Assembly (NCBI RefSeq): GCF_001306915.1
Contig: NZ_LJTC01000007.1
Coordinates: 186,001-250,000 of the forward strand
Direction: 5' to 3'
Length of the DNA: 64,000 nt
Origin: Pseudoalteromonas lipolytica
Lineage (GTDB): Bacteria; Pseudomonadota; Gammaproteobacteria; Enterobacterales; Alteromonadaceae
Under the pieces are notes generated by a model. It was not told the DNA's origin, did no database searches, and worked only from the letters and a program-made list of their open reading frames with translations. Of the stretch, positions 9,498 to 18,842 are shown piece after piece; the first letter of the stretch is position 1, and every line of letters begins with the position of its first letter. Position numbers and translations under genes: made by a program.

Positions 9498-10238
9498 TTA
9501 CACCCCGAGCCCAAAGCTCTTCGCCAGCGTGCCCATCACAAGGCTCCAGCCATCCACCAACACAAACAGCATGATCTTAAACGGCAAAGATACAATCATC
9601 GGCGAAAGCATCATCATACCCATGGCCATTAATACGGAGGCCACCACTAAATCAACTATCAAAAATGGGATAAAGAACATAAAACCAATGATAAAGGCCG
9701 TTTGCAATTCGCTGGTAACAAACGCTGGGATCAATACAATCAGCGGCGTGTCTTCTGGCGAATCTAATTGCTCATAACCAGCTATTTTCGCAAAGGTCTC
9801 TAAATCTTTTATACGAACTTGCGAGAGCATAAACGCTTTCATTGGCTCTTTGGCAAGTTCTAATGCTTGCACTGAAGTAACTTGCTCATTCAAGTACGGC
9901 TCAATAGCGCGCTCATTCACTTGCTGATAAATTGGCGCCATAATAAAAATACTTAAAAACAGCGACATGCCTAACAAAATTTGATTCGATGGTGTTTGTT
10001 GTAAGCCTATTGCTTGGCGTAATATCGCCAGAACCACAATAATCCGTGTAAATGAAGTCATCATAATGACCGCTGCTGGAATAAAACTCAGTGCCGTCAT
10101 GATCGCTAATACTTGTAGCGTCACTGAGTAATCTTGAGAGCCATCAGGGTTGGTGGTAATGGTCAGTGCTTCTATGCCTTCAGCGTTAACCGACGGCAAA
10201 AACAACACACTTGCTAAAATAAGTATCCACTTGATCAT
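9498..10238 (-). CDS. fliP: Flagellar export gate protein FliP
   Basis: FliP forms the core of the export gate. Residues 1-19 look like a cleavable signal peptide ending in SVNA-EG, as is known for FliP. Four membrane segments follow, with the family segments [18 protein letters not shown] and [17 protein letters not shown]. The 246-residue length is normal. It starts 4 nt after fliO. Confidence 0.96.
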   Translation of the reverse strand: MIKWILILASVLFLPSVNAEGIEALTITTNPDGSQDYSVTLQVLAIMTALSFIPAAVIMMTSFTRIIVVLAILRQAIGLQQTPSNQILLGMSLFLSIFIMAPIYQQVNERAIEPYLNEQVTSVQALELAKEPMKAFMLSQVRIKDLETFAKIAGYEQLDSPEDTPLIVLIPAFVTSELQTAFIIGFMFFIPFLIVDLVVASVLMAMGMMMLSPMIVSLPFKIMLFVLVDGWSLVMGTLAKSFGLGV

Positions 10239-10242
10239 AGCG

Positions 10243-10626
10243 TTAATTCTTTTTATTTGAAGGTGATTGTGGGTTCAGTAACTTTCCAAATTTCTTGGCA
10301 AGTTCTGGCAGTTCTTTTTCTTGTAATGGTGTTTCTAGTTTATGCAGATAGTTAATACTGTGCGGGGTCACACCAATTAAGTGCTGAGCGTTATCGATTT
10401 CAATGACCATCAAGCGCTCACGAGAGCCCAAAGGCAAACTGCGCACTACTTTAAATTCATCACTATTAGCAAGATTTGGATTTAGTTTTTTAACCAAAAA
10501 AGCCAAAGCAATGATAACCACCAGCACTAAAAGCAAAGACATCACCATAGACAGTAAATCTGCCGTCGGTGATGCCGTAGGAAATGCAGTGCTCGACGCA
10601 CTTGTTAAAGCAACTAAAGCATTCAT
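10243..10626 (-). CDS. fliO: Flagellar assembly protein FliO
   Basis: FliO helps assemble the FliP ring. The 127-residue protein has a Ser/Ala/Thr-rich N-terminus, one membrane segment (about residues 24-45, [18 protein letters not shown]) and a short cytoplasmic domain with the FliO-typical [14 protein letters not shown] segment. FliO is poorly conserved, so the position between fliN and fliP matters for the call. It overlaps the end of fliN by 4 nt (ATGA-type junction). Confidence 0.93.
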   Translation of the reverse strand: MNALVALTSASSTAFPTASPTADLLSMVMSLLLVLVVIIALAFLVKKLNPNLANSDEFKVVRSLPLGSRERLMVIEIDNAQHLIGVTPHSINYLHKLETPLQEKELPELAKKFGKLLNPQSPSNKKN

Positions 10627-11024
10627 CGTAACTTTTTAATACGCTCAACTTGGCTAATAACGTCAGTTAAACGAATACCGAACTTATCGTTTACAACGAC
10701 CACCTCACCATGGGCAATCAGCGTGCCGTTAACCAATACATCAAGCGGCTCACCAGCGACTCGGTCTAGTTCTACCACCGAACCTTGGTTAAGCTGTAAT
10801 AAGTTACGAATGTTGATTTTTGAACGGCCCACTTCCATAGAAATAGTAACCGGAATGTCCAAGATGGTATCAAGTTTTCGCTTTTCGTCGCCCGATAGCT
10901 CATGTCTTTCATCTTTTAATTCATCAAGCTCTGCCACAGCAGCATCGCCTGAGCCACCCTCAGCCTCTTCAGCTTCGGCTAGTGCCGCGGCCCATTCGTC
11001 CATTGTATCTTGATCATCACTCAT
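10623..11024 (-). CDS. fliN: Flagellar motor switch protein FliN
   Basis: FliN forms the lower C-ring with FliM and helps recruit FliH/FliI export cargo. An acidic Ala/Glu-rich N-terminus of about 45 residues precedes the SpoA domain (about 50-130, IPVTISMEVGRSKINIRNLL and VNDKFGIRLTDVI). It is 133 residues, normal size, and lies between fliM and fliO. Confidence 0.96.
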   Translation of the reverse strand: MSDDQDTMDEWAAALAEAEEAEGGSGDAAVAELDELKDERHELSGDEKRKLDTILDIPVTISMEVGRSKINIRNLLQLNQGSVVELDRVAGEPLDVLVNGTLIAHGEVVVVNDKFGIRLTDVISQVERIKKLR

Positions 11025-11046
11025 TATGTTTAACCTTATAAATCGA

Positions 11047-12138
11047 CTACCAGTCTAAATCTACACCTTCAGATAGATGTAGATCTTCTTCTAGTTCTGC
11101 TAATTCTGCATCTGAATCCAGTTTTTTGCCACCTTTTGTGAACACATGTAGTTCTGACTTAACTGATTCAGGGCGTTTAATTTTTTCGCTAATTTGTAGT
11201 GCCACATTGTCACGTGAGCGGCCCATTTTCGCTCTAAATGTCGGCAGTTCTTCTACAAATACGGTGATATGCTCTGGCATTTCAACTGGGATAATATCGC
11301 CAGCTTTAAGCTCCATAATCTGTTGTAGCGTTAAATCAACCTCAAGTAATTGAGTCGATAGATCGACTTCTACATCCATGATCTCATCACGTAATGCTTT
11401 ACTCCAACGTAAGTCGGTGTCTTCGGTGTCTGATTGCACACCGGCATCGAGCAATTCGCGAATAGGCTCAAGCATTGAATACGGTAATGCGATATGGAAA
11501 TCACCACCACCACCATCTAGCTCAATATGGAAGGAGCTAATAACAACCACTTCAGTTGGACTTACGATGTTCGCCATTGCTGGGTTAACTTCTGAGTCAA
11601 GGTACTCAAAAGATACATCCATTACCGGCGCCCATGCTTCTTTATAATCTTCGAAGATAATTTTAAGTAGCATTTGAACAATACGTCGTTCTGTTGGCGT
11701 AAATTCACGGCCTTCAATTTTTGCATGATAGCGGCCATCACCACCAAAAAAGTTATCCACTAAAATGAATACTAATCGGGCTTCCATGGTAATTAAGCCA
11801 GTGCCCTTCAACGGACGAAAACGTACCATGTTCAAACTGGTTGGCACGAATAAGGTATGGATATATTCGCCAAATTTAATCATTTGCACGCCGTTGATTG
11901 ACACCTCAGCGGTGCGGCGCATCATGTTAAATAGGCTAATTCGCATATGACGGGCAAAACGTTCATTCACGATCTCCAAGGTCGGCATACGACCACGGAC
12001 AATACGATCTTGTGATGAGAAGTCATACTGTAAGGTATTACTGTCTAAGTCATCACCTTCGTGAATATCTTCCTCTTCGACTTCATCAACGCCGTGTAAA
12101 AGCGCATCAATTTCGTCTTGAGATAATAAATCGCTCAC
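11047..12138 (-). CDS. fliM: Flagellar motor switch protein FliM
   Basis: FliM is the C-ring protein that receives CheY-P and drives direction switching. The N-terminal CheY-binding peptide (LLSQDEIDALLHGV) is intact. It is followed by the middle CheC-like domain (about 45-235, with GGGGDFHIALPYSMLEPI) and a C-terminal SpoA domain (about 250-330). Its length of 363 residues is slightly above average because of an acidic C-terminal tail (EDLHLSEGVDLDW). It sits 9 nt after fliL. Confidence 0.96.
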   Translation of the reverse strand: MSDLLSQDEIDALLHGVDEVEEEDIHEGDDLDSNTLQYDFSSQDRIVRGRMPTLEIVNERFARHMRISLFNMMRRTAEVSINGVQMIKFGEYIHTLFVPTSLNMVRFRPLKGTGLITMEARLVFILVDNFFGGDGRYHAKIEGREFTPTERRIVQMLLKIIFEDYKEAWAPVMDVSFEYLDSEVNPAMANIVSPTEVVVISSFHIELDGGGGDFHIALPYSMLEPIRELLDAGVQSDTEDTDLRWSKALRDEIMDVEVDLSTQLLEVDLTLQQIMELKAGDIIPVEMPEHITVFVEELPTFRAKMGRSRDNVALQISEKIKRPESVKSELHVFTKGGKKLDSDAELAELEEDLHLSEGVDLDW

Positions 12139-12147
12139 GCTGACCCC

Positions 12148-12669
12148 TTATTGCATCACAAAGCCGGTGAATAATACCCGCTCTATCACTTTGCTACCTT
12201 CAACATCACTTAATGCTGATTGTACTTTTTCAAGTGCAGCAACACGCACTGACTCTTTACCTTCACTGGTACCTAATTCATCTGCGGTCGTTGTTGAAAG
12301 AACGCCAAGTAAGGTACTTTCGATAAGTGGAATATGCTTTTTGGCAGTTTCTTCGTTCACTTCACCGCGAACAAGTAGCTGAACTTTTATTTGTACAATA
12401 CGGTCGCGACTCGCACCGGGTACATTAAATACAAATGGGCGTGGCATTGCGACATAGAGAGCCGAACCAATCTGTGCGGAGCTAGATGGTGCAGCAGCCT
12501 CAGTCACTGTGGTTTCATCTGCTAGGCTCTCTTCAGGGGCATCATCACCCATAAATAAAAAGTAACCTGCGGCGGCGCCAACAATCAACACTACAGCTGC
12601 AATAATGATAATCAGCTTCTTTTTGCCTTTACCCGTATCTTCTATTTCTAAATTTGCTTCTTCGGCCAT
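12148..12669 (-). CDS. fliL: Flagellar basal-body protein FliL
   Basis: FliL is a membrane protein next to the stators that supports torque. Layout: short acidic cytoplasmic N-terminus, a single membrane helix (about residues 20-40, KLIIIIAAVVLIVGAAAGYF), then a periplasmic stomatin-like domain. I use the ATG at 12669 because AGGGAAG precedes it at proper spacing; an in-frame TTG five codons upstream lacks a site. The protein is 173 residues. It is the gene after fliK in the operon. Confidence 0.93.
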   Translation of the reverse strand: MAEEANLEIEDTGKGKKKLIIIIAAVVLIVGAAAGYFLFMGDDAPEESLADETTVTEAAAPSSSAQIGSALYVAMPRPFVFNVPGASRDRIVQIKVQLLVRGEVNEETAKKHIPLIESTLLGVLSTTTADELGTSEGKESVRVAALEKVQSALSDVEGSKVIERVLFTGFVMQ

Positions 12670-12741
12670 TGTCACTTCCCTCAAAGTTACAGCAAGCTGT
12701 TTATCACGCTGTAACTATTTTATTTCTTATAATAGCAGGAC

Positions 12742-15060
12742 TTATGCATAGTAATCTATTGATGATGAAGATTGTTGTCGAGAAGTTTCTGCGCTTTGCG
12801 CTGTTACTTCTGGTTGTTGCTCCTCAGCTTGTTGATTTCCTGCAAGCTGCCCTTGCCCAGACTGCTCTTGTTGTTGCTCAGGGTTACCTTGCTGAATACT
12901 ACTTTCACCAAGTTCAATACCTTGCTGCGCAAGCATTTCTCGCAAACGTGGCATTGATTGCTCTAAAGCTTCTTTAGCCTGCTGATTTTGAACAACAAAA
13001 TTAATTTGCGCTTGTTCAGCATCGCTACGTATACGAATTTGCATACTGCCCATTTCTGGTGGGTCTAAGCGAATTTCCGCTTCTTTGTTATTTATATTTA
13101 GTAACGCACTAACTCGCTCTTGAAGCATCTTTGCGGCGTCACTCTTTATAATATTGATCGCTTGCATTACACCAGGGTCAATGCTCACCGATTTAGAGTG
13201 AGCCTGAGTTTGTGTCGTTGCTTGAGTCTGCATTGTTTGTGCGTCTAGTGCTTGCTCATATTGCTGATGAGCCACCTCATAGGCACCCGGTTGTGTTGCT
13301 GCATTGGCTTGAGTCGTTAACTGAGTAAATAACTGAGCTACACGCGAAGGCACAGCTTCTTGTGTACGTTCGGTATTAATTTTTGTATCAAGCTCTAAAG
13401 TTACTTCTTCACTAGTTGCAGCCTTTGTAACATCGGCTGTAACCTGCGCAGTATTGTTTTGTTTTGTATTATTATTTTCAGCATTGACTGTGGCGGCGGT
13501 TATCGGCATCGCTGTGTTGACTATTGCAGGAGCATTAATAGCCTCTTTGAGCACAGTTTGTGCCGCAGAAAGTTTTTCGTACTGAGCAGTACCCGGCGTT
13601 AACGTTTGCAGTTGAGTATTCACTTTATTTAACAGTGCTTGCTGCTCATCTTTCGTCAGTGCAGTGATTTGCTTTTCGATGCTAGTCGGCAGTTTAGTAT
13701 CAAGCGCTTTATTATCAGCTAATTTAGCATCTTGTTTTGTCAGGCTTTCATCAGCAATGTCTTGCTCTACAGCAAATTGTGATACAGGGCTCTGTGCAGT
13801 TTGTGTTGTAGGCTTACTACTCATCACATCAGTCAATAGCGACTTGATTGTTGCCAGCTCATCAGCGCCAAGCTTATTGTCAACTTTTAGTTGATTGATT
13901 TGTTGCTCAAGTTGCTTTTGTTGATCAGTGCTGAGCGACAAACCTTTAGCGAACTCACTTACAGCCTGCCCGTCGCCACTTTGTAGTTTGGCAAGCAGAT
14001 TAACGATTGACTTATCAGTTACTGGTTTATCTGATGCTTTTGCCGCGCTTGCTTCAACGCTCTTCGGAGCTACCTGCTCAGTAGCTAGGTTTACTGCTGG
14101 CTTATCAACGTTGCCATGCGCTTGCTTTGTCGTCACTTCAGCCGCTTTTGCATCAGTTTGAACGCTATTATTTGCATCGCTGAGCATCTTGTTTAAAACA
14201 GCTTTGCTTTTATCATTCGCGCTGAGTTCATTTCCATCAGCTGTTTTTACAGCGTCTAAATCAACAGTGGTTTCTTTACTGTCAGTTGCTTGTATTGCAC
14301 TGGCAAAGTTAGCTACCTGAGGTTTTGTATCCGGTGTATTAACAGCTGAAACACCCTGCTTTTCTTTGTCTGTTAATGGGCCATCAACAATCGGAGTCAC
14401 GCTATCTTTTGGCGGTAAATCACCAATCGCTTTTAGTTGACTATCTACCGCTGTCGCAACTTTAGACTTATGTAATAAACTTGCGATTGAGTTGTCATCT
14501 TCTGCTGCGACTTTTGAATCATCGGTTTGCGCAACGTCTGTCATAGGTGAAGGTATTACAGGTGTAATGGTATCGATTGGGGTTGGTTTTTTATCAACAA
14601 CTACCGGGCTAAAGTCATTATTTTCAATCAATTTATTAACACGTGTACTCATAGCTTGAGCCGCATTAATTTGCGAAAGCAGTGAGTTATCTTCACCTTC
14701 TACAAGTGCAAGCTCATCGCTTTGCTCTTTAGTTACAGCTTCATTACGAACATCTGGATTTATTTTAGGCTGCTGATCTGTAGTTGTGGGAGTAGTTGCA
14801 GCTTTAGCATCAGTCGCTGTATTCTCATCGCCTGGTTTTGCATCTGATTTAGGTTCTTCAGAAGTACTGATAGCTTTAGGTTCATCAATTGAGTCAGCAT
14901 CTGCATCACTTTTTGCTTGCGCGTTTGCCGCTTCACTTGCTTCTGTCAGTGAAGTTAAAAAACTTAAGCCCGATGCTTTGTTGTTAGACTCTGAGTCTTT
15001 GCCTGAAAAACCAGTACCTTGCTCAGTTTTAACCTGCAAATTGATATCACTGATCGCCAT
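12742..15060 (-). CDS. fliK: Flagellar hook-length control protein FliK
   Basis: FliK is the secreted ruler that measures the hook and triggers the FlhB switch. The first 620 residues are low-complexity (Ala, Asp, Lys, Thr, Ser and Gln rich), as expected for the extended ruler. The conserved C-terminal domain (about 640-735) has EAEIRLDPPEMGSMQIRIR and the QQAKEALEQSMPRLREMLA segment, and a Gln-rich tail follows. At 772 residues it is long even for this variable family. It starts a run of genes after a 112-bp gap from fliJ. No clean sigma-54 site was found there. Confidence 0.93.
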   Translation of the reverse strand: MAISDINLQVKTEQGTGFSGKDSESNNKASGLSFLTSLTEASEAANAQAKSDADADSIDEPKAISTSEEPKSDAKPGDENTATDAKAATTPTTTDQQPKINPDVRNEAVTKEQSDELALVEGEDNSLLSQINAAQAMSTRVNKLIENNDFSPVVVDKKPTPIDTITPVIPSPMTDVAQTDDSKVAAEDDNSIASLLHKSKVATAVDSQLKAIGDLPPKDSVTPIVDGPLTDKEKQGVSAVNTPDTKPQVANFASAIQATDSKETTVDLDAVKTADGNELSANDKSKAVLNKMLSDANNSVQTDAKAAEVTTKQAHGNVDKPAVNLATEQVAPKSVEASAAKASDKPVTDKSIVNLLAKLQSGDGQAVSEFAKGLSLSTDQQKQLEQQINQLKVDNKLGADELATIKSLLTDVMSSKPTTQTAQSPVSQFAVEQDIADESLTKQDAKLADNKALDTKLPTSIEKQITALTKDEQQALLNKVNTQLQTLTPGTAQYEKLSAAQTVLKEAINAPAIVNTAMPITAATVNAENNNTKQNNTAQVTADVTKAATSEEVTLELDTKINTERTQEAVPSRVAQLFTQLTTQANAATQPGAYEVAHQQYEQALDAQTMQTQATTQTQAHSKSVSIDPGVMQAINIIKSDAAKMLQERVSALLNINNKEAEIRLDPPEMGSMQIRIRSDAEQAQINFVVQNQQAKEALEQSMPRLREMLAQQGIELGESSIQQGNPEQQQEQSGQGQLAGNQQAEEQQPEVTAQSAETSRQQSSSSIDYYA

Positions 15061-15172
15061 AATTCACCTAAACCTAGTCATCTAAAGTAATGAGGCAATT
15101 TGCCGCCGCAAGTGCCAAAATTAATGCTACTGGTTAGGTAAATGCAATTAACATGCCTAAAAAGGAAGTATT

Positions 15173-15628
15173 TTAAAGAAGTGCATTTTTAAGTTGACGC
15201 TGATAAAACTGATTTGCAGCAAATTCATCCAGCATTTTTTGTTCTGCTTTTGCCACTTGCATCGCTTGTTTTTCAGCTTGCTTTTCGATTAACTTCGCTA
15301 CTGCTTTTGCTTTCACTTGTTGCTTTAACCACAGTGCTTTTCGCTGTGTCACAACTTGTTTTGCGGTATTCACTGTACTTGCTTGCTGGCGTATCGCTTC
15401 TTCAATTTTTGCAATAAAAGCATGATATTGGCTGAAGCCAGCGCTAGACAAACCAGAGCGTCCTTTCAAATGTAACTGCTGAGAATACTCTAAACGAAAG
15501 TTATTAAGCCCTTGCAGTTTTTGTTGATTACTTTGTAAGTGCTGCTGTGCTTTTAAATAATCCATGCGTAAAGACTCTTCTTTATCGCTCTCAAGCTTTA
15601 ACAATAAATCAAGTTTACTCTTAGCCAT
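15173..15628 (-). CDS. fliJ: Flagellar export chaperone/escort protein FliJ
   Basis: FliJ is a coiled-coil stalk protein that links the FliI ATPase ring to FlhA. The 151-residue product is almost wholly helical, rich in Gln, Lys and Ala, with heptad-like spacing and no membrane segment. Sequence conservation in the family is weak; the call rests on the coiled coil and on its place directly after fliI, which it overlaps by one base. Confidence 0.9.
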   Translation of the reverse strand: MAKSKLDLLLKLESDKEESLRMDYLKAQQHLQSNQQKLQGLNNFRLEYSQQLHLKGRSGLSSAGFSQYHAFIAKIEEAIRQQASTVNTAKQVVTQRKALWLKQQVKAKAVAKLIEKQAEKQAMQVAKAEQKMLDEFAANQFYQRQLKNALL

Positions 15629-16962
15629 TAACCTTGCCCTAATAACTGCGCTAGACCTTGCAGACCTTCATCATAACTGATCACATCTTTCATACCTTGT
15701 TGAAGGAATTGATTGACTCGCGGCATCATATTAATTGCTTGGTCGAGCATAGGATCGGTGCCTTTTTGGTACGCCCCTAAGGTGATCATATCTTTGTTTT
15801 GTTGATACATTGAATACACTTGCTTGAGCACACGCGCTTGTTGCATATGCGCTTCAGATACAACCTGCGGCATTACACGAGAAATCGACTTTTCAATATC
15901 AATAGCCGGATAGTGACCACTGTCGGCTAAATCTCGAGATAAAACAATGTGGCCATCTAAAATAGCGCGGGCAGAGTCAGCAATTGGGTCTTGCATATCA
16001 TCGCCCTCACTAAGTACAGTAAAAAACGCAGTAATGGCACCTTGCCCTTCACCACCATTACCGGCACGCTCCACCAGCGCAGGTAATTTAGCAAATACTG
16101 AAGGCGGATAACCTTTCGTAGCCGGAGGCTCACCAACCGCTAAGGCAATTTCACGTTGTGCCATGGCATAACGGGTAACCGAGTCAAGTAATAACAACAC
16201 GTTAAGTCCTTGATCGCGAAAGTATTCCGCAATGGTCACTGCACTTTCACAGCCTTTTAAACGCATTAATGGTGACGCATCCGCAGGGGCTGCAACTACC
16301 ACTGAGCGCTTACGCCCTTCGACTCCTAAAATTTCTTCAATGAATTCTTTTACCTCACGACCACGTTCACCCACAAGGCCAACCACGATTACATCTGCTT
16401 CAGAACCACGAGTCATCATACCTAGTAGCACTGATTTACCAACACCAGAGCCTGCAAACAGACCCATACGCTGGCCTTGACCCACGGTAATAACGGAGTT
16501 GATGGCTCGTACACCTACATCCATAGGTTGACTGATTGGTCGTCTTGCCAGCGGGTTAATTGCGTTTTGCGCAAACTTTAAGTGATGCTCAGCATTAATT
16601 GCACCTAAGCCATCAAGTGGCCGACCAAGGCCATCCACTACGCGGCCAAGTAAACTCATGCCTACAGGCAATCCTGTTTCGTTTACTTTTGGGATAACTC
16701 GCGCACCTGGTAGTACGCCAGAGATGTGATCATTTGGCATTAAGTACAGTGTTTGGTCATTAAAGCCAACAACTTCAGCATCAACAAAGCCGTTAATGGT
16801 TTCAATTTTACATTGACTACCAACAGGTGCTCTAAGCCCTTTTGCTTCTAGCGTTAAACCAACAACACGCGTCAGAATACCGGCAACAGCCGGTTTTGGA
16901 GCCTTGATATGTTTTTCATAGCGCTGTAAGCGTTCGCTAAGAGTCATTGATTGAGCACTCAT
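15628..16962 (-). CDS. fliI: Flagellum-specific ATPase FliI
   Basis: FliI is the F1-beta-like ATPase that unfolds and delivers export substrates. Walker A is AGSGVGKS (residues 170-177), Walker B lies in [20 protein letters not shown], and the catalytic-Glu region ([15 protein letters not shown]) is present. The length of 444 residues is typical. The ATG at 16962 has an AGG-type site, so the internal Met6 is not needed as start. It lies between fliH and fliJ. Confidence 0.97.
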   Translation of the reverse strand: MSAQSMTLSERLQRYEKHIKAPKPAVAGILTRVVGLTLEAKGLRAPVGSQCKIETINGFVDAEVVGFNDQTLYLMPNDHISGVLPGARVIPKVNETGLPVGMSLLGRVVDGLGRPLDGLGAINAEHHLKFAQNAINPLARRPISQPMDVGVRAINSVITVGQGQRMGLFAGSGVGKSVLLGMMTRGSEADVIVVGLVGERGREVKEFIEEILGVEGRKRSVVVAAPADASPLMRLKGCESAVTIAEYFRDQGLNVLLLLDSVTRYAMAQREIALAVGEPPATKGYPPSVFAKLPALVERAGNGGEGQGAITAFFTVLSEGDDMQDPIADSARAILDGHIVLSRDLADSGHYPAIDIEKSISRVMPQVVSEAHMQQARVLKQVYSMYQQNKDMITLGAYQKGTDPMLDQAINMMPRVNQFLQQGMKDVISYDEGLQGLAQLLGQG

Positions 16963-16979
16963 AATGAGCCTAAAAAGTG

Positions 16980-17798
16980 TTAGATACCACTGCTATGCAA
17001 AAAGTTTTCCAACGTTTCTTTGACGCGAGTTTTTATCGTCATATCGAGGGATGATTGCGGGGTTTTAATTTCGCAGCCACCGCGCTCTAAAGTCGGCTCT
17101 GCCACTAACTGCCAATGGTTATCTGCGATAGTTTGTTCGCCATAACTTTCGGTAATTAAAGCAATATCATCAGGATGTAAGTGAATACGTACTTTCACTT
17201 GCTCTTCACCTAACGCATCAATGGCTTGCTTCAAAGCATGTAAAATGACTTCTGGTGAGGTTTTGATTTCTTGGTAAACTAAGACTTCAGTTAACATAAC
17301 AGCTAATTGCACTAACTGCTTTTCGGCACTTTCATCGACTTTAGATAATGGTTGAGAAAGGCTATCAAGTAAGCTTCTTAAGTTGGTCAGCTGCTCTTCT
17401 AAAATAGGCTTAATTTCTTCTTGGCCTTGCTCCTTACCAAGCTCAACACCTTCTTTAAAACCAGCTTCTTTCCCCTCATGCGCGCCTTTTTCAAAACCAT
17501 CTATATAGCCTTGTTCATGACCTTGCTTTAGCCCTTCTTCATAGGCATCTTGACGGATTTTTTCAAGTTCAGCCATGGTCAATGACGGAATTTCAGGCTC
17601 TTCTGGCTGCTCTTCGGCCTGCTGCTTTTGCTGCTCTTTACGATATAAGTCAGCTAAAGGCGTGCCATACGCCGTTGAGCGTCCAGCGAGCTTTGTTGTA
17701 TCTTGCGTCACTTCAGGAATTGGCCAGTTTTCCAATAATTCATCGGCAGCTTCACTGGCATGCACTGGGCGTCCTGTATGAAATGAAGACTTACTCAT
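16980..17798 (-). CDS. fliH: Flagellar assembly protein FliH
   Basis: FliH is the dimeric regulator of FliI and tethers it to FliN. The middle of the protein (about residues 90-145) has repeated GxxxG-type helix turns such as [17 protein letters not shown], a family hallmark. The C-terminal FliI-binding domain (about 160-265) follows. It is 272 residues and lies 3 nt after fliG. Confidence 0.94.
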   Translation of the reverse strand: MSKSSFHTGRPVHASEAADELLENWPIPEVTQDTTKLAGRSTAYGTPLADLYRKEQQKQQAEEQPEEPEIPSLTMAELEKIRQDAYEEGLKQGHEQGYIDGFEKGAHEGKEAGFKEGVELGKEQGQEEIKPILEEQLTNLRSLLDSLSQPLSKVDESAEKQLVQLAVMLTEVLVYQEIKTSPEVILHALKQAIDALGEEQVKVRIHLHPDDIALITESYGEQTIADNHWQLVAEPTLERGGCEIKTPQSSLDMTIKTRVKETLENFLHSSGI

Positions 17799-17801
17799 GG
17801 C

Positions 17802-18842
17802 TTACAGGAACTCCTCACCACCACCGCCACCAAGCATAATTTCGCCTGAGTCAGCTAAACGTCGTGCCGTAGAAAGAATTTCTTTCTGTGCCGCTTCTAC
17901 TTCGCTAATACGAACAGGGCCCATTGCCTCAAGATCATCTGCGAGTAATTCAGCGGCACGTTTTGACATATTGCCCAAAATCTTCTCTTTTAATGCTTCG
18001 TCAGTACCTTTAATTGCTTTCATTAATACATCTTGCTGTACTTCACGAAGAATTGCTTGAATACCACGGTCTTCAACATCCATTAAGTTCTCAAAGACAA
18101 ACATAAGGTCTTGGATTTGCTGTGACATCTCTTCATCGTGTTCACGGATTGAATCCATTAACTGACCTTCAACATTGGTATCTAGGTAGTTCATGATATC
18201 AGCGGCCGCTTTCAAGCCACCCATTTTCGCAGCTTGCGCACCAGCTTGACCTGCGAACTGTTTCTCCATGATTTCATTCAACTCTTGCAATGCTGCTGGT
18301 TGAACTTCTTCAAGGTTTGCAATACGCATGGTTAAATCTAAACGCACTTTTTCTGGGAATTGCGACAAGATTTCCGCTGATTGCTCTGGCTCTAAATAAG
18401 ATAAAACAATGGTTTGAATTTGCGGGTGCTCGTTGCGAATGATATTCGCCACTTGCTTTGAGTCCATCCACTTCAATGAATCAAGACCTTTCGCCCCTGA
18501 GCCCATAACAATTTGGTCAATAAGGCTGGCAGCCTTGTCTTCACCAAGCGCTGCTGTAAGGGCTTTTTTAATAAAGTCTTCAGACTGGAAGCCAATGGTA
18601 CTGAAGCTTTGAATTTGCTCAATAAACAAATTATGGACTGCGCTAATTTTCGCTTGCGATAAATCATCTAGTGCGGCCATTGCCATACCCACTTTTTGCA
18701 CTTGCTTTGGCTCTAAGTGCTTAAGGATTTGCGCAGCATCTTCTTCTGATAAGCTCAGCAATAAGATTGCCGCCTTATCAACACCGTCTAATTTATCAAC
18801 ATCAAACGCCGGTGGTAATTGTTTTTGTTCTTGATCAGTCAT
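17802..18842 (-). CDS. fliG: Flagellar motor switch protein FliG
   Basis: FliG is the rotor protein that contacts the stators and binds FliF. N, middle and C domains are recognisable. The middle domain has the EHPQ element (RNEHPQIQTIVLSYLEPEQS), and the C-terminal torque helix contains LMFVFENLMDVEDRGIQAIL. It is 346 residues and ends in a Gly-rich tail (MLGGGGGEEFL). It overlaps fliF by 8 nt (ATG inside the last fliF codons). Confidence 0.96.
   Translation of the reverse strand: MTDQEQKQLPPAFDVDKLDGVDKAAILLLSLSEEDAAQILKHLEPKQVQKVGMAMAALDDLSQAKISAVHNLFIEQIQSFSTIGFQSEDFIKKALTAALGEDKAASLIDQIVMGSGAKGLDSLKWMDSKQVANIIRNEHPQIQTIVLSYLEPEQSAEILSQFPEKVRLDLTMRIANLEEVQPAALQELNEIMEKQFAGQAGAQAAKMGGLKAAADIMNYLDTNVEGQLMDSIREHDEEMSQQIQDLMFVFENLMDVEDRGIQAILREVQQDVLMKAIKGTDEALKEKILGNMSKRAAELLADDLEAMGPVRISEVEAAQKEILSTARRLADSGEIMLGGGGGEEFL

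Noticed and set aside
15102..15118. Sigma-54-like TTGGCAC before fliK
   Set aside because: The GC dinucleotide is 11 bp, not 10, after GG, and the -12 element is GCGGC rather than TTGC. fliK may be read from the fliE operon instead.
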